From: Scilla litardierei
Taxonomy: Eukaryota; Streptophyta; Magnoliopsida; Asparagales; Asparagaceae
Length of the DNA stretch: 64,000 nt
NCBI GenBank assembly: GCA_030789695.1
Contig: CM061133.1
Location: 91,983,248-92,047,247 of the forward strand
Reading direction: 5' to 3'
Shown here: positions 21,637 through 31,808 of the stretch, in pieces
How the letters are laid out: each line of letters opens with the position of its first letter
Position numbering within the stretch: the first letter of the stretch is position 1
The notes under the pieces: model-generated
Told to the model about the DNA's origin: nothing
The model's input: the letters and a program-made list of their open reading frames with translations, nothing else
Database searches by the model: none
Translations under genes and position numbers: made by a program

Positions 21637-22005
21637 TTATTTATAGGTTTTAAGTCGAACCGGTCGGGTGAGTTTTCACCCGATCGGTTGACATTAGGTC
21701 GAAAATTGATGCTGAAAAAAAACGCTACAGGCGACCCGATCGGTTGAGAACTCAACCGATCGGTTCGCCGCTCCATACAATTTCCCGAGAACTCTGAGTT
21801 TTTCACCCGGTCCCTCAACCGGTCTGGCATATTATCACCCGGTCGGTTCGTTAATACTGAAATTTTCCCGAGAGTCTCCCACAGGTCACCCGGTTATATC
21901 ACCCGGTCTCATCATTCTCCACCCGGTCGGTTCATTTAGCGACAGACACGGCCGTAAGCTGATACATCCCAACCGATCAGGTGGGAACTCACCCGATCGG
22001 TTGAG
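21637..22005 (-). promoter_or_regulatory. Internal promoter-like module before ORF1
   Basis: On the minus strand about ten copies of an ACCCGATCGGTTGA / AACCGGTCGGGTGA-type motif (22005-21658) are followed by TATA box CTATAAATAA (21646-21637). The same motif and a CTATAAATAG box occur in the LTR, so promoter-like sequence is present twice. Promoter activity is inferred. Confidence 0.55.
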
Positions 22006-22136
22006 GCCTTGTTTTCTGCAAAAACCCAAAAATCGCCTAAGTTTCACGATGGGAGTTCTTCTGGCTGGATTTATTTAGAAAAATAGATAAAATAAAGTTA
22101 AGAAAAAGTCCTAAAAAGCGAAGCAAAAGCTTAGAA

Positions 22137-22154
22137 CATGGGTTGCCTCCCATG
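22137..22154 (-). other. Hairpin with AGGCAA loop after gag-pro
   Basis: CATGGGAGGCAACCCATG forms a perfect 6-bp stem with loop AGGCAA, about 50 nt past the gag-pro stop on the minus strand. Elements A and B have the same loop with a different stem. Confidence 0.65.
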
Positions 22155-22202
22155 AAGTGCTTTTGTTTAACGTCGTTTAGCTCGACACCCGTTGGTGATT
22201 TT

Positions 22203-24935
22203 TCATGGTGGGCGGTACGGGTGATGCCCAAAATCCGGCATCTCTTCAGCTCCAGAGGTTGTGGCTGTCGGTGTAGTCGGCGGCTGTAAAAAGATTTGCT
22301 CGACTACCCTCCCTTTGTTGACATGATCCGGGGGCTTCTCCCTCAAATTAGCATCCACCGCCATCTTTTTCAGGATCCGGACCTCATCACCGGTGAGGTC
22401 CATGGGTTCTTTTCCTTTTCTCCTCGTGGGAGGAGACTTAGGAAACCCGGGAGAGATCACATGTCGCGCGACCGCCTCATTAGCCACTTCATTCTTAGGG
22501 GAGCCAACTTGCTCTCCAAGGTCCCCCAAGCTATCGGGGGGATTCCTCGAGAGCACTTCCCAGGCACTCGTTCCAACAGCTCTATCTTCTTCATTCTTCA
22601 GCACATTGATACTAGGATCGTCCGGGGGGTTTGGATGCTTCATTGACAAGCCTAAGTCAAGTTCGACTCTTTCTTGGCCCACATTCAGGGAAAGCTTCCC
22701 ATTCTTTACGTCTATCAACACTTTGGCGGTTGCCATAAAGGGTCGTCCAAGAATAATTGGTGTATGCTTGTCTTTCGGCATGTCCATCACCACAAAATCA
22801 ACTGGTACATGCACCCCTTTCACATCGACGGGGAGGTCGTCCACTACTCCCACCGGATACTTGACCGAACGGTCAGCAAGTTGCAATGTCATGCCGGTGT
22901 GCTCTAAATCTCCCATCCCTATTCTCTTGTACAATGATAGGGGCATTAAGCTGACGCTCGCACCAAGATCGACGAGCGCCCTCTGGATTTGCACTTCCCC
23001 AATAGAGCAAGGGATGGAGAAACTTCCGGGGTCCTTGAGCTTGGGCGGATTTGCACGCTGAATGAGAGCGCTGCACTCCGCCGTTAACACGACCTTTTCT
23101 TTTCTAAATCCCCGTGTCACCAAGTCTTTCAAGAATTTAGCATAGGAGGGGATCGTCTCTATGGCCTCGAGGAAGGGGATTTGTAAACGCATATCTTTCA
23201 CCATGGCAAAGAATTTGCCATACTTCTCATCGATTTTTGCCTTGGCAAGCCGTTGTGGGAAAGGCACAACGGGCTTGAATACCTTCAAATTCCCTTCTTC
23301 TTTCTTCTTCTCTTCTTCGGGGGTTCCCTCCGGAGCCACAAATTTTGGCGACGGGGCACCGTCGTCATTAACCTTTTCAATTGGCCGCTCAACGGCCAGT
23401 GGTGCTTCCAGTTCTTTGGACGGCGCTCTAGTAGGAATTTGTGCCCCGCTCCTCAAGATGATGGCGGACACGTTCTCATGCTCATGTGTGAGAGCCAAGG
23501 TCCGATTTATCCCCCTAGGATTCACCTCAGGCTGTGGCGGTAATAAATTCTGCGGTCTCTGAAGGTTCTCCACTTGCAACCCCAGCTGGGTCACCTGATC
23601 AGTGAGCACTCTTTGTCCCATCTCCAGCTTCAGATTAATTTTCTCCTGGTTGGCTATGTATTGAGTCAAGAGGGACTCAACCGGTGAAATGGCCCTCTGT
23701 TGGCCGTATTGCTGCTGGGCGGGCTGCTGATTCCTAGGGGCATATTGTTGATACTGTGGTGGTGGTTGTTGCTGCTGAAATTGCTGCTGCTGAAACTGCT
23801 GCTGGGGCCTAGCCGGCTGATAAGTCTGCTGTTGTTGTTGAGCCGGCTGTTGGTAAGGTGCCCGGTAGCTGAGGTTCGGATGATTCCCGTTGTTGGGAGA
23901 GTAGGCTGGGTTTGAGTTGGTTCGTGGTGGAAATGGTGCATTCCCCGTAGGATTGTAAAACAATGCGCTCGCCTGATCCAACGGTGGTGAGATGTCACCA
24001 CCGTCGAACTCTCCAAAAACTTCAGATTCTACCGCAGCAATTTGTTGTGAACCGGCGCCACCGGTGCCTACCATCAATGCGGAGATCTGGGTTGACAGCA
24101 AGTCAAACTTGCTTGACAATTTGTCAACGTCTTCCACTCTATGGATGCCCCCAGACCTTGGTGTGGCTCTCTCGTCACACCACCGTTCATTGTTGGATGC
24201 CATATTTTCCAAAATTTGCCCGGCATCTTCTTCGCTTCTTGACATGAAGGACCCTCCAGCCGCGGCGTCCATGGAAGACTTTAAATCATCCGTCAGCCCA
24301 TTATAAACCAGATTTATAATCTGCCACTTGGAGATCTCATGGTGGGGACATCTTCTCTGCATCTCCTTGTATCTTGTCCAAGCCTCATGCAAGGACTCGT
24401 GGCTGGCCTGGGAGAAGGAGGAGATCTCACTCCTCAGCTTCATGGTCTTCCCCGGAGGAAAGAACTTCGTCAGAAAAGCATTGGAGAGCTTCTCCCAGGT
24501 GTTGAATGTGTTGGGGTCCTTCCCACTAAGCCACAGCTTGGCCTTATCTCGCAAGGAGAAGGGGAATAGCTTCAGTCGGATCGCCTCAGTTGTGACACCG
24601 TTAATCCAGAAGGTGTCACATTTCTCCAAGAAGGAGTCTAGATGCTCGATCGGGCTCTCTATGGGTGCACCCGAAAACTGATCCTGCTGGATCCACGTCA
24701 CCAAAGATGGCTTAAGCTCGAAGCTTTGGGCCGTAATAGCTGGAGGACGGATGGCAGAGGTGGACTCGATGGAAGGCATCGAGTACTCCAGCAGGGACTT
24801 GTGAGGCGGGGTGTTCTCCCCCATGGCTTCAGGATCCTCTCTTCTTCGCTTCTCGGTGGCCAAACGCCTAAGGGTGGCGTTTATCTCTGGGTCAACGGGG
24901 ATCAAGTCATCGAGACTTCTTGAACTCCTGCGCAT
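22203..24935 (-). CDS. gag-pro: Gag-protease polyprotein of the Athila-like element
   Basis: 910 residues from ATG 24935; a TTG-initiated extension to 24965 is unlikely. Residues about 70-240 are a retrotransposon Gag domain (ESPIEHLDSFLEKCDTFWI, AIRLKLFPFSLRDKAKLWL, NAFLTKFFPPGKTMKLRSEI). A Gln/Pro-rich linker follows (330-430), then a KFFAMVKDMRLQIPFLEAIE block. The aspartic protease starts at ALVDLGASVSLMPLSLY, with Leu in place of the usual Thr of DTG, as is common in Athila, and it continues to IILGRPFMATA. The protein should assemble the particle and process itself. No reverse transcriptase follows. No stop or frameshift was seen. Confidence 0.85.
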   Translation of the reverse strand: MRRSSRSLDDLIPVDPEINATLRRLATEKRRREDPEAMGENTPPHKSLLEYSMPSIESTSAIRPPAITAQSFELKPSLVTWIQQDQFSGAPIESPIEHLDSFLEKCDTFWINGVTTEAIRLKLFPFSLRDKAKLWLSGKDPNTFNTWEKLSNAFLTKFFPPGKTMKLRSEISSFSQASHESLHEAWTRYKEMQRRCPHHEISKWQIINLVYNGLTDDLKSSMDAAAGGSFMSRSEEDAGQILENMASNNERWCDERATPRSGGIHRVEDVDKLSSKFDLLSTQISALMVGTGGAGSQQIAAVESEVFGEFDGGDISPPLDQASALFYNPTGNAPFPPRTNSNPAYSPNNGNHPNLSYRAPYQQPAQQQQQTYQPARPQQQFQQQQFQQQQPPPQYQQYAPRNQQPAQQQYGQQRAISPVESLLTQYIANQEKINLKLEMGQRVLTDQVTQLGLQVENLQRPQNLLPPQPEVNPRGINRTLALTHEHENVSAIILRSGAQIPTRAPSKELEAPLAVERPIEKVNDDGAPSPKFVAPEGTPEEEKKKEEGNLKVFKPVVPFPQRLAKAKIDEKYGKFFAMVKDMRLQIPFLEAIETIPSYAKFLKDLVTRGFRKEKVVLTAECSALIQRANPPKLKDPGSFSIPCSIGEVQIQRALVDLGASVSLMPLSLYKRIGMGDLEHTGMTLQLADRSVKYPVGVVDDLPVDVKGVHVPVDFVVMDMPKDKHTPIILGRPFMATAKVLIDVKNGKLSLNVGQERVELDLGLSMKHPNPPDDPSINVLKNEEDRAVGTSAWEVLSRNPPDSLGDLGEQVGSPKNEVANEAVARHVISPGFPKSPPTRRKGKEPMDLTGDEVRILKKMAVDANLREKPPDHVNKGRVVEQIFLQPPTTPTATTSGAEEMPDFGHHPYRPP

Positions 24936-25111
24936 GAAAAACAACAAACACCCGTGAAGCGACAAGTGGGAAAGAAACAGATAAGATAAGAAATTAAAAA
25001 TAAAAATGAGAAAATAAAAAGAAAAAGGAAGAATGCGAAAATTATCGCGAGGTAGGGATAAGAGCTAAACACTAGGGTTCATGAGATCCTAAAATAACAA
25101 GCACGTTGCCT

Positions 25112-25128
25112 CCCCGGCAACGGCGCCA
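25112..25128 (-). other. Primer-binding site, tRNA-Asp type
   Basis: On the minus strand TGGCGCCGTTGCCGGGG lies six bases after the 5' LTR. It is fully complementary to the 3' end of plant tRNA-Asp(GUC) as I know it. Confidence 0.85.
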
Positions 25129-25134
25129 TAAACT

Positions 25135-26746
25135 TGACGTGCCCCCTGTTTGCGAGCCGCAAATGGCCGGGGGACCCGCGTGAGGGTTTAGATATTTGTA
25201 ACCGCAAGCGCACGGTGTTGTAGTGTGGCTTAGGGGTCGAACACATGGAGGCTAGGATGTGCTTGTGTCAAGGAGGACCGAAATCACCCCGTGGGTGAGC
25301 TAGCCCAGATCGAATGATGGGTTGTCACGGTAAAGGAATGCAGGGTATAGACAATAAGAAAATAAAACCCGGGACTTTTTTTTCCACCCCAACGAGCGAC
25401 TCTCGCCGATACGGCCTACGGGTAGGTGGCGATCGGAATTAGGGTCTAATGGTGAGACGTTGCCTCTAAAAGTGGTACCGGCATCCCATGGGCCCGATAT
25501 TCCGGTCGGTGCCCAGGATGATACGCCGGACTTCCCGGGTTCGATCAGTGGGCACTCCCGTGTCCATTAACACTGATCGACTCTGGGAGCACTAAGCTCG
25601 CAACGATAGCTCGCAACGTCTCATCCTGCCGCTCCCGCGCGCTAGGATTCGGCGTCTACGCTAAGGGCGTGAGCTATGGCTAGGGAGTCAACCGCCAAGT
25701 TTATTCCCCCTTGGCCCAACGATCAAAGGCGGTCTTTTTCCCGCCGATGACAATAAAACACCCAGCGTAACAATTAGATTCCTAATCCCTATCGATTTCC
25801 TAACCCTATGGATGCATCGGGAAGAGCCCCCGAAGGGGTTTCCGCCAAAATCCCAGATTTGGGAACTACTCACAAATATTCATTAAAAAGCGATCTAAAC
25901 GAAAATAAACCGTTAAAATCATAATCAGACAATAGAAATGCGAAGGTAGTAAAGCAATTAAGATAATACTAAAGTTTTACAAAGATCCGAAAACTTACAA
26001 AAACTGGGAAATTACAGCCGTCACAAAATGAAGAAAACAGTAAAAAATAACCAACTCCCGAATCTGGGAAACCTAGAGTTCTATTTATAGAAAACGACAT
26101 CACCCGATCGGTTGTTAAGTCAACCGGTCGGGTGAGCCGCTTCACAAAATCACAGCGCAATGCGGGGGTTTCACCCGGTCAGTATGAACCGGTCGGTTGG
26201 AACTTGGTGCGGTCGGTTGGATCTTGGTGCCGACCGGTTGGATCTTGGAGCGGACCGGGTGAGGAGATCGGTTGGAGCTCCGAGTCTTGGCTGTTGAAAT
26301 TCAGCTACAGGTGAACCGATCGGGTGAAGGTCACCCGATCGGTTGTAAATCAGCTTCGAATTTCCAGAGACTTTGAGCTTTTTACCCGGTCACTGAACCG
26401 ACCGGGCGACTTCTCGTGAGCTCCAAGCTGCGTCCGGGTGATACACACGTGCATCACCCGATCGGTTGGAGATGACCAACCGACCGGGTGAGGGGCTGAA
26501 AGATGCAATCTTCGTCGTTTGACCCCGTGAATCACGCGTGACTCCTCCCGTTGCTCCGGGGACACATGATATCATCGTTTTACGTCCCAAATGCCAGCAA
26601 ACTCCTGCAAAACACGGAAAATACGGAAAAGTGAAAGATAACAAGAAAATACAAGAAAACACTAGAAAACAAATAAAAGACGGCGGAAAATACGGAAAAA
26701 CACAGAAGAAAACACGCGTAAATATATGAAATATAAACGCACGTCA
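25135..26746 (-). repeat. 5' LTR of the minus-strand Athila-like element
   Basis: 1,612 bp, similar to 15949-17541 with scattered substitutions. One insertion of about 20 bp near 26327-26347 adds another CACCCGATCGGTTG motif. TATA CTATAAATAG is at 26081-26090 (minus strand). Confidence 0.85.
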
Positions 26747-27919
26747 ATAGCCCACATGTAGCTCCCGGAATACTCGTCGGAACACGTCGCATCCGCTGTT
26801 TTTCACAGATCTGGAAGCTGAACTTCGCCGTCCGCGCACGGCCACCTCCTACCACCCCCGACGAAAACTCCACTGCCGTTGGCTTCGTCTTGAAGTCCTT
26901 TACCCACTGCAAATTCCTGTTTCCGCTGTTCGTCTCTGAAATTTCACTGAGACGCGTGACAATGGACGTGGCGCGAATCTGTCCTCCCCAGCTTCTCACG
27001 GCCGCCCACCGCCGTGCGCTCGCGTCGTCGGCCATCCACCTGGCCGAGCATCTTCATTTGGTCCCACTTCATCTACCAACAGCCCCCTTGGACTCTCAGA
27101 GTTCACGTGCGTTGCCGCACGCACGTACTTTTAGCCGACGTCGCCGTTATCGTGAAGAACCGTTGCGCTACTCGCAACGGGAAGGAGATCGCTGATTAGC
27201 TCGTTGATTTCACGTCACCACCCCGCTGTCCAGAGGTACCTCGTTGCGCTACCTGCAGCTAAGGAGTTCCAGACGATGCCGACGTTGCGCCGTTCAGACC
27301 CTACTTCCGCTTGTTGGACGACATTACGAGGTTAGTTTCCCCTAACTCATAGCACAACCCACACCATAGCAGAACTGAAAACCTAACTAAAATCGGCAAC
27401 TTAACTCATTAAATTTATTTTCTGCTCCCTTAAAACGATGTGGAACCGTAGATCGACGAATGGACTTTTTGACTGTGCACATAGGATAGAATCGTCGAAT
27501 AGGGTTGAACATCAAAATGTGACTTCTGACGAATAGGACAGTCACGATAACCTAGAAACGAACCCTAATAGGACTTGATGAAATTGCGACCTGACACCGT
27601 CGCCATGGCACTATTTCAGACGGACTGTCGCAGACGCGACGACTGGACGAGACGCCCCGGACGGACGACACACTCGCCACCGCAGGCAAGTGTACCCACT
27701 TGCGCTTTTGACCCTGTCTTAGTCTTAAATTATGGAACTGTTAGACTGTGAGTGCTGAGAACCGGACGTGAAATGATAGCGTCCGGGACGCCCTTGACGG
27801 CTCAGACTTGACGACGAAGTCTGAGCCTGACAACGACAACTGTTGACATCATAGGACTATCTTGCATGTGCGTGCGTGTGGACACACTAGAATAACAACT
27901 ACCTACACTTGTCATGTCG

Positions 27920-28262
27920 TGTCCTGTTACACAAAAAGCATTCGGGCGTTTCGGATGCTTTCCCCCGCGAAAGTGATCCCTGTTACACAAAAAGCCTTCG
28001 GGCGTTTCGGATGCTTTCCCTGCGGAAGTGATCCCTGTTACCCAAAAAGCCTTCGGGCGTTTCGGATGCTTTTCTCTGTGAAAGTGATCCCTGTTACACA
28101 AAAAGCCTTCGGGCGTTTCGGATGCTTTCCTCCGCGAAAGTGATCCCTGTTACACAAAAATCCTTCAGGCGTTTCGGATGCTTTCCCCCGCGAAAGTGAT
28201 CCCTGTTACACAAAAAGCCTTCGAGCGTTTCGGATGTTTCCCTAGCGGAAGTGATCCCTGTA
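27920..28262 (+). repeat. 55-56-bp minisatellite, six units, in the 5' LARD LTR
   Basis: 'gatccctg' recurs at 27975, 28030, 28086, 28142, 28198 and 28253, giving units of 55-56 bp. Each has 'aaaaagccttcgggcgtttcggatgctttcc' and a 'gcgaaagt' end. The same six-unit array is in the other LTR, so it predates this insertion. Confidence 0.9.
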
Positions 28263-29073
28263 ATTCTTGTCCTGAGTTCCTTGGTTTGGGGTTGGGTTGA
28301 GCGTGCGCACGGCAAGAGGGTCTGATCCCCCTCGAACTGTAAGGCGTGAACCCTTTCGTGTCTCACTTGGCTTGTCCCGTCTTGTTCCGTCACGTCCCGA
28401 CTTGCCTTGACACTTGTAGGCTAGTCCCGTAGTTGGTAGCACACGCTACGACTACTACTTGTCCCGTTTTACTTTCCTGCTACGTTACTTCCTGTTGTGT
28501 TACTCTGTTATAACCACATAATGCTAATCAACTAGTAAACTGTTGTGTAATAGAATCTCCGCATGCTATCAACCAGTAAACCGTTGCTTAAAGTTTGATA
28601 CACTTGCAGCAAAGTCTAACCCTTCTTGTAGACTTTACCTGATGAACAGTTCCTTTTCTCTTCGGTGCTGTACGTCAGGTGTTCAGCCAGCATTCGTGGA
28701 CGAGGCAGATTCACTGGAGTACGAGGAGCCGAGGACGTCGACCCAGAGTACGTGCCTGACGAGGACGAGACCTTGAGGTCTTTTTAGTCAGAACTTTCAG
28801 AGGTTACTGCTTTTAGTTTGCTTTTAGATATTTTGTTGCCATTCTTAGGCTTCTTTTTTGACTTTGTACTCGTTGGATATTATATCTCTAATTTAATGAA
28901 TGCAACTCCGTTTCTGTACTTTCTGTTGTTTCGAACTTTATTAATGCAAGAACCTGAAGTTTTTTTAAAATGGTACCCCTACAGACGCTTATTGGGTCCG
29001 AGCTTCTCAGCTCTGGCCTAAGCGGGCCTTAGTCACGCTTCGCCTCCGTCGTTTTGGGAAGCGGTGCGTGACA

Positions 29074-31808
29074 GGTTTTAGTGGTGGCCCATGCAGGTCA
29101 TGCAAAAGTTCGGAACAATAAAAGTACCGCATTCATTTAATATCCACGTAAAAGTCTGAATTAGTTTCCCAGTCTTAGATAGTAGGAAGACTTGGGTAGA
29201 CGTCCCAATTTGATAGTCTGACACCTTAGTTAGGAATCAGTCATCCTCGTCCTAGAATACCTTAGTAGCCACTTGACTCTGACCGTGTTAAATTTCCAGA
29301 GCCCTTCTTTTAGTCGTTCGCTCGGGTCCATCGACTTCGGGCCCAGCAGAACTAACCTGGATTCTCTTAGGAACCTTATCTTTAGATCCCAATTATAGAC
29401 TAGCTCATTAGGAAGTCTTAGAGCTGAGTTATCCTAATCTTTAGACGACCCGATAATTAGGACCCCTAACTTCTATCGTCCCTTTGATCATTACACTTTT
29501 GTGTTATCTGCCATAGAGTCCCATCATAGCTTCCGTAAATCATATCCTGTATGTAACCGTCATGCGATCATCTTTCCTTTCTCCCCGATTCACGTGATCG
29601 CTTCCTGACGGTCATCGTAGATCCTTCGAATCTTTCTCTTTGCCAATTTTGCCTCCTCTAAAAGTACTTTCGAAATTCCTTATTCAGTTTCTTCGCTCAG
29701 CTTAATTTCTTTGAAAACCCATATACTACATATTTAAAATTTCTTGTTTTTTTTGGTTGAATTAAAATTCTTTTATTGACTTGAAACCTTCTTGGTCGTA
29801 AATTCTTAGGTTACTATCTCGTACTCACTTTCGAATCATTATCTTTCGAATTTCGGTTTTAAAACTTGTTACTATTTTGAAAATTCAATATTATTCTTTT
29901 TATAAAAACTACAAAAAAAAATTTCTAACCACTTAACGTGCATACTTTTTAAAATATTTCCTAAACTAGATGGAACTCCAATTATTTTATTATTATTATT
30001 ATACCAGTTCTATGTTCTTCGCGACCACATTTCAAAATCTTTGTTAAACTTACTTTCATTTGCAAAACAACCGCTACCTCACCCCACTTTTATCTCCTTC
30101 ATCCAACTCTTTCTCCAAAATTATAATAATTTTTACCGTCTGCTCACTTTTCCCTACATATTTTTTTAAAGTATAAAGTATACAATATCATATTTTACAC
30201 GTAAATCTCCTTCATCTATCTAATTATTCTGAGAAATATTTTGTCTCTTCCAACCAACTATCTCCTTACCCCGCCTTGTTGGAACTCGTTCTTTCCAATC
30301 TTATTTCATTTCGCTCTTGATCTAGTCTCCTTTTCTTTCTATTATCTAGACATTAGTCCTTGTAGTTGTCCATGCTATCTCCAGTTTAGGAGTAGGCCCT
30401 TTGGTAGGTGATGTCGTTGTGGTGCGTGAGTATAGGTAGAGTGTGTAGACCTGTATGCGTGTGTCATCTTTAGGATCCTGATAGCTGCCTTTTTGTGTCT
30501 TGAATGTGTACTCAGTGTTAACCATGATATGATTGAAGTCGTCTGAATGACGCTATTCATACATATATGAATAGGGTCATAGCAGGCAATTTCTTTAGAC
30601 GTAGTTTTTTGCGATTATGGAATAGCTTATCTTTGACTGCGTGTGATTGTATTAAAACTTTGTTTTTTTAAACCAAACCTTTAAAGTTTTTGAAATTAGC
30701 TCACAAGATCACAAATCAATTATCCTTCCTCAGCCATTACAACGACTCCACACGTTTTTCCAAATGGTTTAAAAATGTGTCACTGGTTTTAAGTTTCCCT
30801 TTCTCTTCTCTCTCTCCATTTTGGAATGTTATGTTATGGTTGTTATAGTTTTGGGACTAGCTATTATTGTTGTAGGATTTTGTTTGCGGGTAGGCTCATG
30901 GAGAGATGAGATTTGTTATAGCATTGATTAACCGATTTTGGAACAATAGGATTTTGGAATAGATTTCTTTCGGATGAGAAGATGAGCTGTCCAAAACTTA
31001 TTTATGATACCGATGTGAGACGGACTCAATGGAAAATTCTGGCCGGATGAAATTATATGCGAGGAGATGATAACTTATCAGACTGGAGGCTTAGACGGGT
31101 GGTAGGTAGGAGTAACTGCGGAGTATAGTATGAGTCAGGATGATCACGAGAATTAGTAGAACTTTGTAAGCATCAAGACTTGGTTGTCGAGTTGACGTGC
31201 GAAGGCTTTGAGAATGATACGACGTGTCGAGATAAATGGATGGTTAGGTAGTCGGACTTAATATTGCTTGGGATTAATTATAGTGAGTTAGGATAAGATA
31301 TGATTTTGGTAGCTCAATTGTTTGGCGGATGAATTTATGGGAAGATATGACAAGGAACGTATTGAGGACGCGACGATTGTTGATTTGTGAAGGTGTTATA
31401 AGATAGACACAGTTTTTGTTTTGGGTTGGTGATTGACTAGAACATCATTTTAGCGATTGATTAATATTGGGAAGAGATAAAGAATTAAAAGATTGTTTTT
31501 GAGCGATGATGTTTTATAGAGTGGTATGGTATGAGAAGATGATTATTATTCTTTTGTGAGGACTTGGAGTTGGAAATTTCAACATCAATGATGGGTCTAT
31601 GGTTAAGTCTTAGGATGTGAGATTAGTCGTGGCATTATTCAGTGAAAAGAAGGGTTATGAAGGATTAATTAAAGAACATTGGTTGAAGTTATAAGATTAG
31701 AGATCTATAGGCGTAGTCATGAGAGTTTTGGGGTATAAGGTTATATAGATGTTATTATTGATAGTATGAGTGATTCCGAGGACGGAATCATTTCTAAGGT
31801 GGGTAGAA
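29074..31808 (+). other. Non-coding internal region of the LARD
   Basis: 2,735 bp with no ORF longer than about 60 codons and no recognisable gag or pol motif. The first part (29640-30360) is T/C-rich; the last kilobase is rich in short G/A words. No standard PBS follows the 5' LTR ('ggttttagtggtggccc'). The last bases ('aaggtgggtagaa') are a purine-rich tract before the 3' LTR. Confidence 0.6.

Larger units (their letters stand above)
15949..26746 (-). mobile_element. Athila-like LTR element with gag-pro and ORF1, no pol
   Basis: LTRs are 15949-17541 and 25135-26746 (TGACGTGCCCC to GCACGTCA), with TSD ATAGC at 15944-15948 and 26747-26751. The PBS beside the right LTR places it on the minus strand: 5' LTR, PBS, gag-pro, AGGCAA hairpin, internal motif cluster and TATA, ATHILA ORF-1, Pro-rich ORF, long tail, PPT, 3' LTR. 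Reverse transcriptase and integrase are absent. Gag-pro is open throughout, which makes it the best preserved coding element here. It inserted into the LARD after the LARD was in place. Confidence 0.85.
14866..29073 (+). repeat. 5' LTR of the LARD, interrupted
   Basis: The LTR consists of 14866-15948 and 26752-29073, separated by the Athila-like insertion and its duplicated ATAGC. The joined length is 3,405 bp, equal to the other LTR. It has a Pro-rich open stretch from 15480 that is not conserved as a gene, and a minisatellite at 27920-28262. Confidence 0.85.

Noticed and set aside
27920..28262. Regular repeats that could suggest a CRISPR array
   Set aside because: The whole 55-56-bp unit repeats with no unique spacers, it lies in a plant LTR, and it recurs in the partner LTR.
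29074..31808. A hidden gag or pol in the LARD interior
   Set aside because: No zinc knuckle, DTG/DSG, YxDD or integrase HHCC-like string was seen on either strand, and no long frame exists.
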